Source of the DNA: Streptococcus catagoni
GTDB lineage: Bacteria; Bacillota; Bacilli; Lactobacillales; Streptococcaceae
Reading direction: 5' to 3'
DNA: 64,000 bases
NCBI RefSeq assembly: GCF_011421425.1
Contig: NZ_WPCW01000004.1
Span: 62,001-126,000, forward strand
Shown here: positions 26,443-35,466 of the stretch, in pieces
Position numbering within the stretch: position 1 is the stretch's first letter
How the letters are laid out: each line of letters begins with the position of its first letter
The notes under the pieces: model-generated
The model's input: only the letters and a program-made list of their open reading frames with translations
Databases searched by the model: none
Told to the model about the DNA's origin: nothing
Translations under genes and position numbers: made by a program

Positions 26443-28857
26443 ATGACAGAAAGTAAAGCTTACTTTGGAAGCTTGACCCAGAGGATGAACCAGTACCGGG
26501 AATCTGTATTGACCAAAAAACCATATATTGATGCCGAAAGAGCCTTGCTGGTCACTGAGACTTACAAAAAGCACATGGATAAGCCAGCTAATCTCAAAAG
26601 AGCCTATATGCTTGCCAATATCTTAGAAAACATGACCATCTACATTGAGGAGGAGAGCCTGATTGCAGGGAACCAAGCTTCTTCCAACAAGGATGCGCCT
26701 ATCTTTCCAGAGTACACCTTGGAGTTTGTCATCAATGAGCTAGATCTTTTTGAAAAACGAGATGGCGATGTTTTCTACATCACTGAAGAAACCAAGGAGC
26801 AACTGCGCTCCATTGCCCCTTTCTGGGAAAATAATAATCTCAGAGCCCGTGCAGGTGTGCTCCTACCAAAAGAAGTGGACGTTTACATGGAAACAGGCTT
26901 CTTTGGCATGGAAGGCAAGATGAACTCTGGCGATGCTCACCTGGCTGTCAACTACCAAAAACTGCTTCACTATGGCCTTAAGGGCTTTGAAGAAAGAGCC
27001 CGCGCCGCCAAGGCAGCCCTTGACTTGACCGTCCCAGAAAATATCGATAAGTACCACTTCTATGACTCTGTTTTCATCGTCATTGATGCCGTCAAAAACT
27101 ATGCCAAACGCTATGCCAACTTAGCCAGAGAACTGGCTGAAAAGGCTTCTGAGGATCGCAGAGCTGAACTTTTAGAAATGGCTCGGATCTGTGAAAAAGT
27201 TCCTTATGAGCCAGCTACAAGCTTTGCAGAAGCTGTCCAATCCGTCTGGTTTATCCAATGTATCTTGCAGATTGAATCCAATGGACACTCTCTATCCTAT
27301 GGCCGCTTTGACCAATACATGTATCCTTTTGCCAAGGCAGACTTGGAAGCAGGACGTGAGACAGAAGATTCTATTGTGGAACGCCTGACCAACCTGTGGA
27401 TAAAAACCTTGACTATCAACAAGGTTCGCAGCCAATCTCACACCTTCTCATCTGCAGGAAGCCCACTCTACCAAAATGTCACCATCGGTGGTCAAACCCC
27501 AGACAAAAAAGACGCCGTTAACAAGATGTCCTATCTGGTCTTACGCAGTGTAGCCCAAACAAAACTACCTCAGCCCAACCTGACTGTCCGCTACCATAAG
27601 GGCTTAGACAAGGACTTTATGAATGATTGTATCGAAGTCATGAAGCTTGGTTTTGGCATGCCAGCCATGAACAATGACGAAGTCATCATCCCTTCCTTCA
27701 TTAAGAAGGGAGTTCTTGAAGAAGACGCCTATGACTACTCAGCTATTGGCTGTGTGGAGACCGCAGTTCCTGGTAAGTGGGGCTATCGTTGTACCGGCAT
27801 GAGCTATATCAACTTCCCTAAAATCCTTCTCATCACCATGAACAACGGCATTGACCCTGCTTCAGGTAAACGTTTTGCTAAGGGACATGGCCACTTCACA
27901 AACATGAGTAGCTATGAAGAGCTAAAAGAGGCCTGGGATGCCACCCTGCGTGAAATTACCCAGATGAGCGTCATTGTGGAAAACGCCATAGACCTTGGTC
28001 TAGAGCGTGAAGTACCTGATATTCTTTGTTCAGCTCTTACAGATGATTGTATTGGTCGGGGTAAAACTCTGAAGGAAGGCGGAGCAGTCTACGACTTTAT
28101 CTCTGGTCTGCAAGTGGGTATTGCCAACCTTGCTGATTCTTTAGCAGCGCTAAAAAAATTAGTCTTCGAAGAAAAACGCCTGTCTACTCAGGAATTATGG
28201 CATGCGCTGGAAACCGATTTCGCGGGTGACCGCGGCGAAGAGATCCGTCAGATGCTCATTAATGATGCACCAAAATATGGTAATGATGAGGACTACGCAG
28301 ATGGTTTGGTGGTGGAAGCTTACGACACTTACATTGATGAGATCGCTAAGTATCCTAATACTCGTTATGGTCGTGGGCCAATTGGGGGGATTCGTTATTC
28401 AGGGACTTCGTCTATTTCTGCTAATGTGGGGCAGGGTAAGGGGACTTTAGCAACGCCTGATGGGCGTCATGCTGGAACGCCTCTGGCTGAGGGTTGCTCA
28501 CCTGAACACAGTATGGATAAGAAGGGGCCAACTTCGGTCTTGAAGTCTGTTTCCAAGCTCAGAACTGAGGAAATTGTTGGGGGTGTTCTTCTTAATCAGA
28601 AGGTCAATCCACAAACCTTGGCCAAGGAAGAGGATAAGCTTAAGTTAATTGCCCTTTTGAGAACCTTCTTTAACAGGCTTCATGGCTATCATATTCAGTA
28701 TAATGTGGTATCTCGTGAGACTCTGATTGATGCTCAAAAGAATCCTGAAAAGCATCGTGACTTGATTGTGCGCGTGGCGGGTTATTCTGCTTTCTTCAAT
28801 GTGCTGTCAAAAGCCACTCAGGATGACATTATCGAACGAACAGAACACACACTTTAA
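26443..28857 (+). CDS. pflD: Glycyl radical enzyme, PflD/YbiW type
   Basis: 804 residues. Catalytic Cys in YDYSAIGCVETAVPGKWGYR (~residue 436), with the nearby Glu typical of dehydratase-like members rather than pyruvate formate-lyase; radical Gly in RVAGYSAFFN near the C terminus. GCVETAVPGKWGYR is, as I recall, the signature of the E. coli YbiW/PflD clade, which was reported to open 1,5-anhydroglucitol-6-phosphate to 1-deoxyfructose-6-phosphate. The next genes, an aldolase of the fructose-6-phosphate type and glycerol/hydroxyacetone dehydrogenase, fit that pathway. It needs anaerobiosis and the activase at 23397. The substrate is inferred; annotation as plain formate acetyltransferase would be misleading. 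Confidence 0.85.
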   Translation: MTESKAYFGSLTQRMNQYRESVLTKKPYIDAERALLVTETYKKHMDKPANLKRAYMLANILENMTIYIEEESLIAGNQASSNKDAPIFPEYTLEFVINELDLFEKRDGDVFYITEETKEQLRSIAPFWENNNLRARAGVLLPKEVDVYMETGFFGMEGKMNSGDAHLAVNYQKLLHYGLKGFEERARAAKAALDLTVPENIDKYHFYDSVFIVIDAVKNYAKRYANLARELAEKASEDRRAELLEMARICEKVPYEPATSFAEAVQSVWFIQCILQIESNGHSLSYGRFDQYMYPFAKADLEAGRETEDSIVERLTNLWIKTLTINKVRSQSHTFSSAGSPLYQNVTIGGQTPDKKDAVNKMSYLVLRSVAQTKLPQPNLTVRYHKGLDKDFMNDCIEVMKLGFGMPAMNNDEVIIPSFIKKGVLEEDAYDYSAIGCVETAVPGKWGYRCTGMSYINFPKILLITMNNGIDPASGKRFAKGHGHFTNMSSYEELKEAWDATLREITQMSVIVENAIDLGLEREVPDILCSALTDDCIGRGKTLKEGGAVYDFISGLQVGIANLADSLAALKKLVFEEKRLSTQELWHALETDFAGDRGEEIRQMLINDAPKYGNDEDYADGLVVEAYDTYIDEIAKYPNTRYGRGPIGGIRYSGTSSISANVGQGKGTLATPDGRHAGTPLAEGCSPEHSMDKKGPTSVLKSVSKLRTEEIVGGVLLNQKVNPQTLAKEEDKLKLIALLRTFFNRLHGYHIQYNVVSRETLIDAQKNPEKHRDLIVRVAGYSAFFNVLSKATQDDIIERTEHTL

Positions 28858-28872
28858 AAGAGGATAAGAAAA

Positions 28873-29541
28873 ATGGAATATATGTTAGATACTCTCAATG
28901 TGGAGGAGATTAAGAAGTGGTCGCGCATCTTGCCCTTGGCAGGGGTGACTTCCAATCCTACCATTGCTAAAAAAGAAGGTAAGATTGATTTCTTTGAACG
29001 CATTGCCGAGGTTAGAAAAATCATTGGTGACAAGGCTTCTATCCATGTTCAAGTCATTGCCCAAGATTATGAGGGCATCTTAAGAGATGCTGCTGAGATT
29101 AGAAAGCACTGTGGGGATCAGATTTTTATCAAGGTTCCAGTCACCACTGAGGGCTTGGCAGCTATCAAAAGCTTGAAGGCTGATGGTTATCATGTGACAG
29201 CGACAGCTATTTACTCTCTTTTCCAAGGGCTCTTGGCCATAGAAGCAGGGGCAGATTATTTAGCGCCTTACTACAACCGCATGGAAAATTTAAACATTGA
29301 TGCTGAGACGGTCATTGGTCAGCTAGCGGAGGCTATTGACAGAGAGTGCTCAGACAGTAAGATTCTGGCAGCAAGTTTTAAGAATGTTGGTCAAGTCAAT
29401 AAGGCTTTTGCCTTGGGAGCGCAAGCCATCACTGCTAGTCCAGATGTTTTTGAGGCAGGCTTTGCCATGCCGTCCATCCAAAAGGCTGTAGATGATTTTT
29501 CTAAGGATTGGGAAGCTATTTATCATAAGACTTCTATTTGA
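28873..29541 (+). CDS. Fructose-6-phosphate aldolase-like transaldolase (FSA/MipB/TalC type)
   Basis: 222 residues, the short single-domain class of transaldolase-like aldolases. The Schiff-base lysine is in [11 protein letters not shown], preceded by [17 protein letters not shown]; the C-terminal half has [29 protein letters not shown] and [26 protein letters not shown]. It starts 15 bases after pflD. E. coli FSA splits fructose-6-phosphate to dihydroxyacetone and glyceraldehyde-3-phosphate; in this operon it would split 1-deoxyfructose-6-phosphate to hydroxyacetone and glyceraldehyde-3-phosphate. The second statement is inference from the neighbours. Confidence 0.88.
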   Translation: MEYMLDTLNVEEIKKWSRILPLAGVTSNPTIAKKEGKIDFFERIAEVRKIIGDKASIHVQVIAQDYEGILRDAAEIRKHCGDQIFIKVPVTTEGLAAIKSLKADGYHVTATAIYSLFQGLLAIEAGADYLAPYYNRMENLNIDAETVIGQLAEAIDRECSDSKILAASFKNVGQVNKAFALGAQAITASPDVFEAGFAMPSIQKAVDDFSKDWEAIYHKTSI

Positions 29542-29583
29542 GGAAGTTTGTTTGAGTTGAATTAAAAATAAAGGAGACAGAAG

Positions 29584-30684
29584 ATGACAATGAGAGTTTT
29601 TGCAAGTCCTTCACGTTATATACAAGGAAAGAATGCCCTTTTTGATAATCAGGATATGATTGCACAACTGGGTAAAAAGCCAATTGTGCTATGTGATGAT
29701 GTGGTCTATGGTATCGTTGGCCAGCGCTTTATTGACCATTTAAAGGCTAATGATATGGCTGTTACTAGTGTTTCTTTCAATGGAGAGGCCTCTGATCAGG
29801 AAATCAGCCGTGTCAGCAAGCTAGGAAGAGAAAATGAGAATGATCTGATCATTGGATTGGGTGGCGGAAAGACCATTGATAGTGCGAAGGCAATTGCTAG
29901 TCTTTTAGAGATTCCGCTCATTATTGCACCAACTATTGCCTCAACAGATGCCCCAACCTCAGCCTTGTCTGTTATTTACACAGAAGAGGGCGCCTTTGAG
30001 AAGTATATTTTTTATCCTAAGAATCCTGACTTGGTTTTGGTGGATACTGAGGTCATTTGTCAGGCGCCGCCACGTTTACTGGCTTCAGGTATTGCTGATG
30101 GTTTAGCTACCTGGGTTGAAGCTAGAGCAGTTCTGCAAAAAAATGGAGATACTATGTTAGGTAAGGGACAGACCCTTGCTGGGCTAGCCATTGCCAAGGC
30201 TTGTGAAGAAACACTTTTTGCTGATGGCTTACAGGCCATGGCAAGCTGTGAACAAAAAGTAGTGACCAAGGCTTTTGAAAATGTTGTGGAAGCTAACACT
30301 CTTTTAAGTGGCCTAGGTTTTGAGAGTGCAGGCCTTGCGGCAGCACACGCTATTCACAATGGTTTTACAGCCTTAGAAGGCGATATTCACCACTTAACAC
30401 ATGGTGAAAAGGTAGCCTATGGCACCCTAACTCAACTCTTCTTAGAAGATAGACCTAAGGAAGAGATTGATCGTTATATTAGATTCTATCAGGCCTTACA
30501 ACTACCGACTAGCTTAAAGGAAATGCACCTTGAGCAGGCTAGTTTTGAAGAGCTCTTGCAGATCGGAAAACAAGCAACCATTGAAGGGGAAACCATCCAT
30601 CAAATGCCCTTTAAGATCAGTGCAGAAGATGTAGCCAGTGCTCTGCTAGCTGTGGATGCTTATGTCAAGTCACTGAAAAAATAA
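29584..30684 (+). CDS. gldA: Glycerol dehydrogenase / hydroxyacetone reductase
   Basis: 366 residues of the iron-containing/zinc polyol dehydrogenase family. NAD-binding motif GLGGGKTIDSAKAIA (~residue 95), TIASTDAPTSALSV, metal-site region GIADGLATWVEA and histidines in HAIHNGFT and HHLTHGEKVAYG. RBS AAAGGAG precedes the ATG. Last gene of the pflD unit, 42 bases after the aldolase gene. GldA oxidises glycerol, but also reduces hydroxyacetone to 1,2-propanediol with NADH, which would close the redox balance of the proposed route. Downstream lies the right inverted-repeat arm. Confidence 0.93.
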   Translation: MTMRVFASPSRYIQGKNALFDNQDMIAQLGKKPIVLCDDVVYGIVGQRFIDHLKANDMAVTSVSFNGEASDQEISRVSKLGRENENDLIIGLGGGKTIDSAKAIASLLEIPLIIAPTIASTDAPTSALSVIYTEEGAFEKYIFYPKNPDLVLVDTEVICQAPPRLLASGIADGLATWVEARAVLQKNGDTMLGKGQTLAGLAIAKACEETLFADGLQAMASCEQKVVTKAFENVVEANTLLSGLGFESAGLAAAHAIHNGFTALEGDIHHLTHGEKVAYGTLTQLFLEDRPKEEIDRYIRFYQALQLPTSLKEMHLEQASFEELLQIGKQATIEGETIHQMPFKISAEDVASALLAVDAYVKSLKK

Positions 30685-30736
30685 TCACCTCCTCTTTGGG
30701 AAGTTTAAAAGCGCCTAATTTCAAAAATGAGGCACT

Positions 30737-30833
30737 TCAGACTGTAGACAAACCCTATTTACCTAGACCAATAGGCTAAGAAGCTTCTTCAGGCTATCAA
30801 TACATTTCCTATTTCTGCGAGCAAGCGCGAGCT
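30737..30833. repeat. Right arm of the 97-bp inverted repeat
   Basis: Reverse complement of 26204-26301 at ~93% identity. The surrounding 30685-31208 stretch contains no gene. It holds this arm, a hairpin TGTCTA...TAGACA (30867-30900), repeat-family words near 30945-31021 and a terminator at 31038. Confidence 0.85.
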
Positions 30834-30944
30834 TATTAAGGCTAGCTCCGCCGTGCTGAAAGTGTCTAGAATACCTTTAATATCAATATTTTAGACAGTC
30901 GGAACTTGCCAGACCTTAGGCTCGAAAGTTAGGCATGGAATTCT

Positions 30945-31021
30945 TTGGTTTTCTTAAGCAGTCACTCCCCTGACTGTTTAACCTACCTCCGGCAGAACCT
31001 AAGGAAGGTATCAAAAAATGA
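30945..31021. repeat. Dispersed extragenic repeat, degenerate copy
   Basis: GGCAGAACCTAAGGAAGGTATCAAAAAA (ending at 31018; quoted word split GGCAGAACCTAAGG + AAGGTATC) matches arm 2 of the hairpin element at 32858-32883, and TTTTCTTAAG near 30950 matches part of its arm 1. A further inverted piece of arm 1 (CTAAGAAAAGCATC) lies at 31138-31157. Confidence 0.55.
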
Positions 31022-31037
31022 CTTTTTCTTCAAACTG

Positions 31038-31069
31038 AAAAGCGCCTCTTCTTGAGATTAGGCGCTTTT
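31038..31069. terminator. Bidirectional terminator
   Basis: AAAAGCGCCT (31038-31047) and AGGCGCTTTT (31060-31069), a perfect 10-bp stem; a T-rich tract follows at 31075. Confidence 0.7.
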
Positions 31070-31208
31070 AACGTGTTTTTTTACGACTTTTCTTAACCAA
31101 GACATCCTTAAAAGAAAACAGCTTTTGCTCTAAGTACCTAAGAAAAGCATCAAAAAATATAAAACTATTGGAAAAAGTCCTATTTTTAAGGAAATTTTGG
31201 TATTTGTC

Positions 31209-31237
31209 TTACCTATCCCAACAAAAAGTGCTATAAT
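31209..31237 (+). promoter_or_regulatory. Promoter of the wall hydrolase gene
   Basis: TTACCT (31209-31214), 17-base spacer, perfect TATAAT (31232-31237). The -10 box overlaps the ATG at 31236, so that ATG cannot be the start of the mRNA produced from here. Confidence 0.6.
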
Positions 31238-31265
31238 GAAGAAAAAACTTAGAAAGAGATTAAAA

Positions 31266-32759
31266 TTGAAAAAAGACAAATTGATGGCTTTACTGATGTT
31301 GGTCATTTTAGCCAGCCAAAGTATTCAAACAGTCAGTGTTTTAGCCGAAGAAACACCTCTAGTGGTTAACAATGCTTCAGACAATCAGATAGAGTCTAAA
31401 AAATCAGAAAGTGAAGTAGCTTCTACTGATGGGGTAGGAACTAGTGAAAGCAGTTCTTCATCAGTGGTCAGTGAACCTGCTACTGAAGCGCCAGCAGCAA
31501 ACAGCTCTAGCTCTCAACCAAATGACGAGACAGCTTCTAGTCCCAAGATAAGTTCAAGTGGGCCTTCAACAGAACCTTCTGAAACTGAAAAAGCTGCTCC
31601 AGCACCAAAGACCAAGCCAGGTCTTCCTAGTTCAGATCAGGCTGCAAAAACGAGTCCACAGCCTTCAAGTTCTCCAAAGGTTTTAGCAGCAAATAAGGCC
31701 AATGTAGCTGTAACAAATCCAGCTTATCAAGCTCCAGCGCCTTCATCCGCATTAGATCTTCAGATGCCATCTGCTATTGCTAGTGCCAGATATGTTGATC
31801 ATTGGTCTGGCTCTGATGCTTATACCCATCATTTATTATCACATCGCTATGGTATCACTGCGGCACAGATAGATGGTTACTTACAAAGTACTGCTATTCA
31901 TTATGATAGCCAGCGCATCAATGGTAAAAAACTGCTTGAATGGGAAAAAGTCAGTGGTTTAGATGTACGTGCTATTGTAGCTATTGCCATGGCTGAAAGT
32001 TCTTTAGGAACACAGGGTGTAGCGACTGAGCCTGGTGCTAATATGTTTGGTTATGCTGCCTTTGATAATGCCCCTCAAATGGCTAAAAAGTTTAATGACG
32101 AGGCTGCTCTGACCAGGATGACAAAGGAAACAATCATCCAAAACCAAAATACCAGCTTTGCTATTCAAGATAGAAAAGCTCAAAGACTGTCGGCTGGTCT
32201 TTTAAATCTGTCTCTTGAGGGTGGTGTTTATTTCACTGATACCAGTGGTACCGGCAAAAGACGTGCTCAGATCATGGAAGAAATGGATAGATGGATTGAT
32301 CAACACGGTGGTACGCCGGCTATTCCAGCAGAGTTGAGGATTCAGTCTTCAGCCAGTGTGGAAGTTGTACCTTTGGGTTATAGGGTTTCTAAGTTAAACC
32401 AAATGATTAATTATAGTGCAGCCTCTTATCCGTGGGGTCAGTGTACTTGGTATGTTTATAATCGTGCTAAAGAATTAGGTTTCCACTTTGATGCCTTTAT
32501 GGGTAATGGTGGTGATTGGCAATATAAAAAGGGTTACCAGACCAGTCATAAGCCAAGCCTAGGTTCAGCTGTTTCCTTTAGTCCAGGTCAGGCTGGTGCT
32601 GATCCTATTTATGGCCATGTGGCCATTGTTGAAGAAGTGAAGGATGATGGATCGATTCTTATTTCGGAATCTAATTGTGTTGGTTTAGGAATAATTTCCT
32701 ACAGAACCTTCTCCGCAGCTCAAGCTTCTCAGCTTACCTATGTACTTGGTCAATCTTAA
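31266..32759 (+). CDS. Secreted peptidoglycan hydrolase: glucosaminidase-type domain plus CHAP domain
   Basis: 497 residues from the TTG at 31266 (AGAAAGAG upstream); an ATG at 31236 is in frame but sits in the -10 box. Signal peptide LMALLMLVILASQSIQTVSV to near LAEE; Ser/Thr/Pro/Glu-rich linker to ~160; lysozyme-like glucosaminidase domain with catalytic Glu in VAIAMAESSLGT and conserved GANMFGYAAFD; C-terminal CHAP amidase/endopeptidase domain with Cys in WGQCTWYVYNRAKELG, His in YGHVAIVEEV and SESN. It cleaves both glycan and peptide or amide bonds of the wall. No LPXTG or choline/SH3 motif is seen, so the linker may retain it at the surface. Likely roles are daughter-cell separation or wall remodelling. 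Confidence 0.85.
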   Translation: MKKDKLMALLMLVILASQSIQTVSVLAEETPLVVNNASDNQIESKKSESEVASTDGVGTSESSSSSVVSEPATEAPAANSSSSQPNDETASSPKISSSGPSTEPSETEKAAPAPKTKPGLPSSDQAAKTSPQPSSSPKVLAANKANVAVTNPAYQAPAPSSALDLQMPSAIASARYVDHWSGSDAYTHHLLSHRYGITAAQIDGYLQSTAIHYDSQRINGKKLLEWEKVSGLDVRAIVAIAMAESSLGTQGVATEPGANMFGYAAFDNAPQMAKKFNDEAALTRMTKETIIQNQNTSFAIQDRKAQRLSAGLLNLSLEGGVYFTDTSGTGKRRAQIMEEMDRWIDQHGGTPAIPAELRIQSSASVEVVPLGYRVSKLNQMINYSAASYPWGQCTWYVYNRAKELGFHFDAFMGNGGDWQYKKGYQTSHKPSLGSAVSFSPGQAGADPIYGHVAIVEEVKDDGSILISESNCVGLGIISYRTFSAAQASQLTYVLGQS

Positions 32760-32777
32760 TAAGTGATTTCTTTTGCC

Positions 32778-32810
32778 AAAAGTTCTCTTCAACCAGAAGA
32801 GGGCTTTTTC
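32778..32810 (+). terminator. Terminator of the wall hydrolase gene
   Basis: CTCTTC-AACCA-GAAGAG with outer AAAAG/CTTTT pairing and a T run at 32804. Confidence 0.6.
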
Positions 32811-32824
32811 TTTTCCTTTCTTTC

Positions 32825-32883
32825 TTTTTTGATGCTTTTCTTAAGTGGTGGGGACGGCAGCACCTAAGGAGAGTATTAAAAAA
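32825..32883. repeat. Extragenic hairpin element with 26-bp stem
   Basis: Arm 1 is 32825-32850, loop GGGACGG, arm 2 is 32858-32883. Pairing is complete across 26 positions if G-U pairs are allowed, apart from one G-G mismatch near the loop. The ends are TTTTTTGATGC and GTATTAAAAAA. Related words occur at 30945-31021 and 31138-31157. Confidence 0.7.
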
Positions 32884-32964
32884 AGAAAAAAACAAGATTT
32901 ATTTGGTCATATTCAGGTCATATTTCTGTTTTATACTAGGGCAGAATTGAAAGGAGATATTCTT

Positions 32965-34053
32965 ATGAAAGTAGCTTGGAGCGAACTAAAATACCAACCT
33001 AAAAAGTTTTTATTAATAGAATTATTAATTGTTTTGATGATCTTTATGGTTATCTTTTTAACAGGTTTAACCAATGGACTAGGCAGGGCAGTCTCTGCAC
33101 AGATTGAAAACTATGGAGATGTTTCTTATATCCTATCAGATGATTCAGAAGGGGTTCTGAACTTTTCCAATTTGAAAGAAAAAGATGTGACTGCCCTTAA
33201 GGACATGCATTTAGAAAATGCCGCAGGCTTTGCCATTCAAAGATCAGGAATTCAACTGCCAGGTAAATCCGATACCAAGGACATGACCTATTTTGCTATT
33301 GAGGAGCATAAGCTCTTAAAACCAAAATTAAGCAGTGGCAAGGCTTTGTCTAAGTCAGCTAAGGACATTATCTTGGATAGTTCCTTTAAGGATATGGGGG
33401 TCAAGCTTGGTGATCAGATTACAGATAAGGCTTCCAAGGAAAAATTAACTGTAGTTGCCTTTACTTCCAATGCTCAGTATGGCCACAGTCCAGTAGGCTT
33501 TATTAGTCAAGAGACCTACAGCAAGATGCGTCGGGTAAATACTCCCAACTACAAATGGACACCTCAGGCTATGATGACCAAGGATCAGATCAAGCAAGGG
33601 GACTTAAAGGCTGATGTCAAGCTTTATGGTCAAAAAGAAATCATAGAAAAGATTCCTGGCTATATGGCAGAGCATACCACCTTAACAATGATTACTTGGG
33701 TCTTATTGGTAGCTTCTTCAGCTATTTTAGGGGTCTTCTTTTATATCTTGACCCTTCAGAAATTAAAACAATTTGGCGTACTCAAAGCCATTGGGATGTC
33801 TATGGGACAAATCAGTAGGATTCAACTCTCACAAATTTCCTTATTGGCCATCTTTGGGGTCATGACAGGACTTATCCTAGCCAGCGTACTTGCTAGATTC
33901 TTACCGGCAGCTATGCCATTTTACCTGCGAGCTGAGAATGTCCTTACGGTTTCCTTAAGTTTTGTCGTCATTTCAATTATCTGCGGAGCTCTGTCTCTTC
34001 TTAAAATAAGAAAAGTGGATCCAGTAGAGGTTATTGGTGGAAATGGAGAATAA
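32965..34053 (+). CDS. FtsX-type ABC transporter permease
   Basis: 362 residues: an N-terminal membrane segment (LLIELLIVLMIFMVIFLTGL), a ~200-residue extracellular domain (SYILSDDSEGVLNFSNL), then three membrane segments (TMITWVLLVASSAILGVFFYI; LKAIGMSMGQISRIQLSQISLLAIFGV; FVVISIICGALSLLKI) of MacB/FtsX topology. Start at 32965 with AAAGGAG; the longer upstream frame crosses the extragenic hairpin element and is unlikely. It forms an operon with the ATPase (34055), response regulator (34777) and kinase (35453). The layout recalls exporter/sensing modules such as Vex-VncRS, but with one permease only. Confidence 0.85.
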   Translation: MKVAWSELKYQPKKFLLIELLIVLMIFMVIFLTGLTNGLGRAVSAQIENYGDVSYILSDDSEGVLNFSNLKEKDVTALKDMHLENAAGFAIQRSGIQLPGKSDTKDMTYFAIEEHKLLKPKLSSGKALSKSAKDIILDSSFKDMGVKLGDQITDKASKEKLTVVAFTSNAQYGHSPVGFISQETYSKMRRVNTPNYKWTPQAMMTKDQIKQGDLKADVKLYGQKEIIEKIPGYMAEHTTLTMITWVLLVASSAILGVFFYILTLQKLKQFGVLKAIGMSMGQISRIQLSQISLLAIFGVMTGLILASVLARFLPAAMPFYLRAENVLTVSLSFVVISIICGALSLLKIRKVDPVEVIGGNGE

Positions 34054-34054
34054 G

Positions 34055-34732
34055 ATGTCATTATTAGAATTAAAACAAATCACAAAAAGCTTTAAAGACG
34101 GTGAAGGCCGCCGTACAATTTTGGATCAGATGGACTTAGAAGTAGCCGAAAATGAATTTGTGGCTATCTTGGGTCCTTCTGGTTCTGGCAAGTCAACGCT
34201 TTTGTCTATAGCAGGGCTCTTGTTGTCGGCAGATGGTGGGCAAATTAAAATTGCCAATCAGGATCTTTCTCATCTTAAACAAAAAGAATGGACCAAAAGG
34301 CGTCAGGAACTCCTAGGCTTTATCTTTCAAGATCACCAGCTCTTATCTTATATGACCATTAAAGAACAACTGGATATGGTGGCTAAGATGAAGGGAATCA
34401 GTGATAAGAAAGAAAGGACCGAGGACATTCAACGGCTCTTAAAAGAATTGGATATTAGTGATTGTCAAAATAAGTACCCTAGTAAGATGTCCGGTGGGCA
34501 AAAACAAAGAGCGGCCATTGCGCGTGCCTTTATTGGCGATCCTCAGCTTATCCTAGCAGATGAACCAACAGCCAGCTTAGATCCTGAAAGAGGCAAAGAC
34601 ATTGCCAGATTGATCAGACAAGAAGTTAAAAGTAAGAAAAAAGCGGCTCTCATGGTCACCCATGATCGGAACATCTTAGAATTTGTTGATAGGGTTTATG
34701 TCTTGAAAGAGGGGCGTCTTCTTAGGCAATAA
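34055..34732 (+). CDS. ABC transporter ATP-binding protein (MacB/LolD type)
   Basis: 225 residues. Walker A GPSGSGKSTL, Q-loop FQDHQLL, signature MSGGQKQRAAIARA, Walker B LILADEPTASLDP, switch His VTHDRN. The ATG at 34055 follows the permease stop by one base and has GGAG upstream. It pairs with the FtsX-type permease just before it. As in other exporters of this class, the pair would move hydrophobic or peptide-like substrates away from the membrane, or transmit substrate presence to the sensor kinase downstream. Confidence 0.9.
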   Translation: MSLLELKQITKSFKDGEGRRTILDQMDLEVAENEFVAILGPSGSGKSTLLSIAGLLLSADGGQIKIANQDLSHLKQKEWTKRRQELLGFIFQDHQLLSYMTIKEQLDMVAKMKGISDKKERTEDIQRLLKELDISDCQNKYPSKMSGGQKQRAAIARAFIGDPQLILADEPTASLDPERGKDIARLIRQEVKSKKKAALMVTHDRNILEFVDRVYVLKEGRLLRQ

Positions 34733-34776
34733 TAGCAGAGCTGTTCTGTGTTATAATGGTAGCAAAAGGAGTTCTT

Positions 34777-35466
34777 ATGTTTACACTATTGGTAGCTGAA
34801 GATGATAAATCTCTCAATAAAGTGATTTCAACCAAGTTGAAGCAGGAACATTTTAGTGTTTATTCTGTTTATAATGGACAAGAAGCTCTGGATCTTATGG
34901 ATAAACAGCATATTGACCTGGTGATCAGTGACATCATGATGCCTCAGATGGATGGCTATGAATTCTTAGATTCTCTGCGAGGAGCAGGCTATACTTTGCC
35001 TGTTTTGATGATTACGGCTAAATCGCAGTTAGAATCCTTAGAATCAGCCTTTAAGCTGGGTGTTGATGATTATCTGGTAAAACCTCTAAGACTTCCAGAG
35101 TTGGTTCTGCGGGTCAAGGCTCTCTTAAGAAGGGCTCAATTAGAGGCTGAACAGGTGCTTACCTTTGCTCATACCAGCCTAGATTACAAGCAACTGACGG
35201 TCACTGACTTGGATAGCCAGCAAATTATGCAGGTGCCGCCAAAAGAATTCTATTTACTCTATAAATTGCTGAATAAGCCTGAAAAGATCTTTACTCGTCT
35301 GGATCTACTGGATGATATCTGGGGAATGGAAGATGATAAGGACGAACGTTTGGTAGATGCCTGCGTGAAGAGGATAAGACACAAGTTTAAAGACAACAAA
35401 GACTTTGAACTCCTCACCATTAGAGGCTTAGGTTATAAGGGAAGGCTGAAAAATGAAAAAAGATAA
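34777..35466 (+). CDS. OmpR-family response regulator
   Basis: 229 residues. Receiver domain with acidic pair EDD, phosphorylated Asp in DLVISDIMMPQMDGY (~residue 52), conserved Thr/Lys in MITAKS and DYLVKPL; C-terminal winged helix ending in RIRHKFKDNKDFELLTIRGLGYKG. Start at 34777 with AAAGGAG. It is 44 bases after the ATPase gene and overlaps the kinase by 14 bases. It probably controls the exporter genes of its own operon. Confidence 0.92.
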   Translation: MFTLLVAEDDKSLNKVISTKLKQEHFSVYSVYNGQEALDLMDKQHIDLVISDIMMPQMDGYEFLDSLRGAGYTLPVLMITAKSQLESLESAFKLGVDDYLVKPLRLPELVLRVKALLRRAQLEAEQVLTFAHTSLDYKQLTVTDLDSQQIMQVPPKEFYLLYKLLNKPEKIFTRLDLLDDIWGMEDDKDERLVDACVKRIRHKFKDNKDFELLTIRGLGYKGRLKNEKR

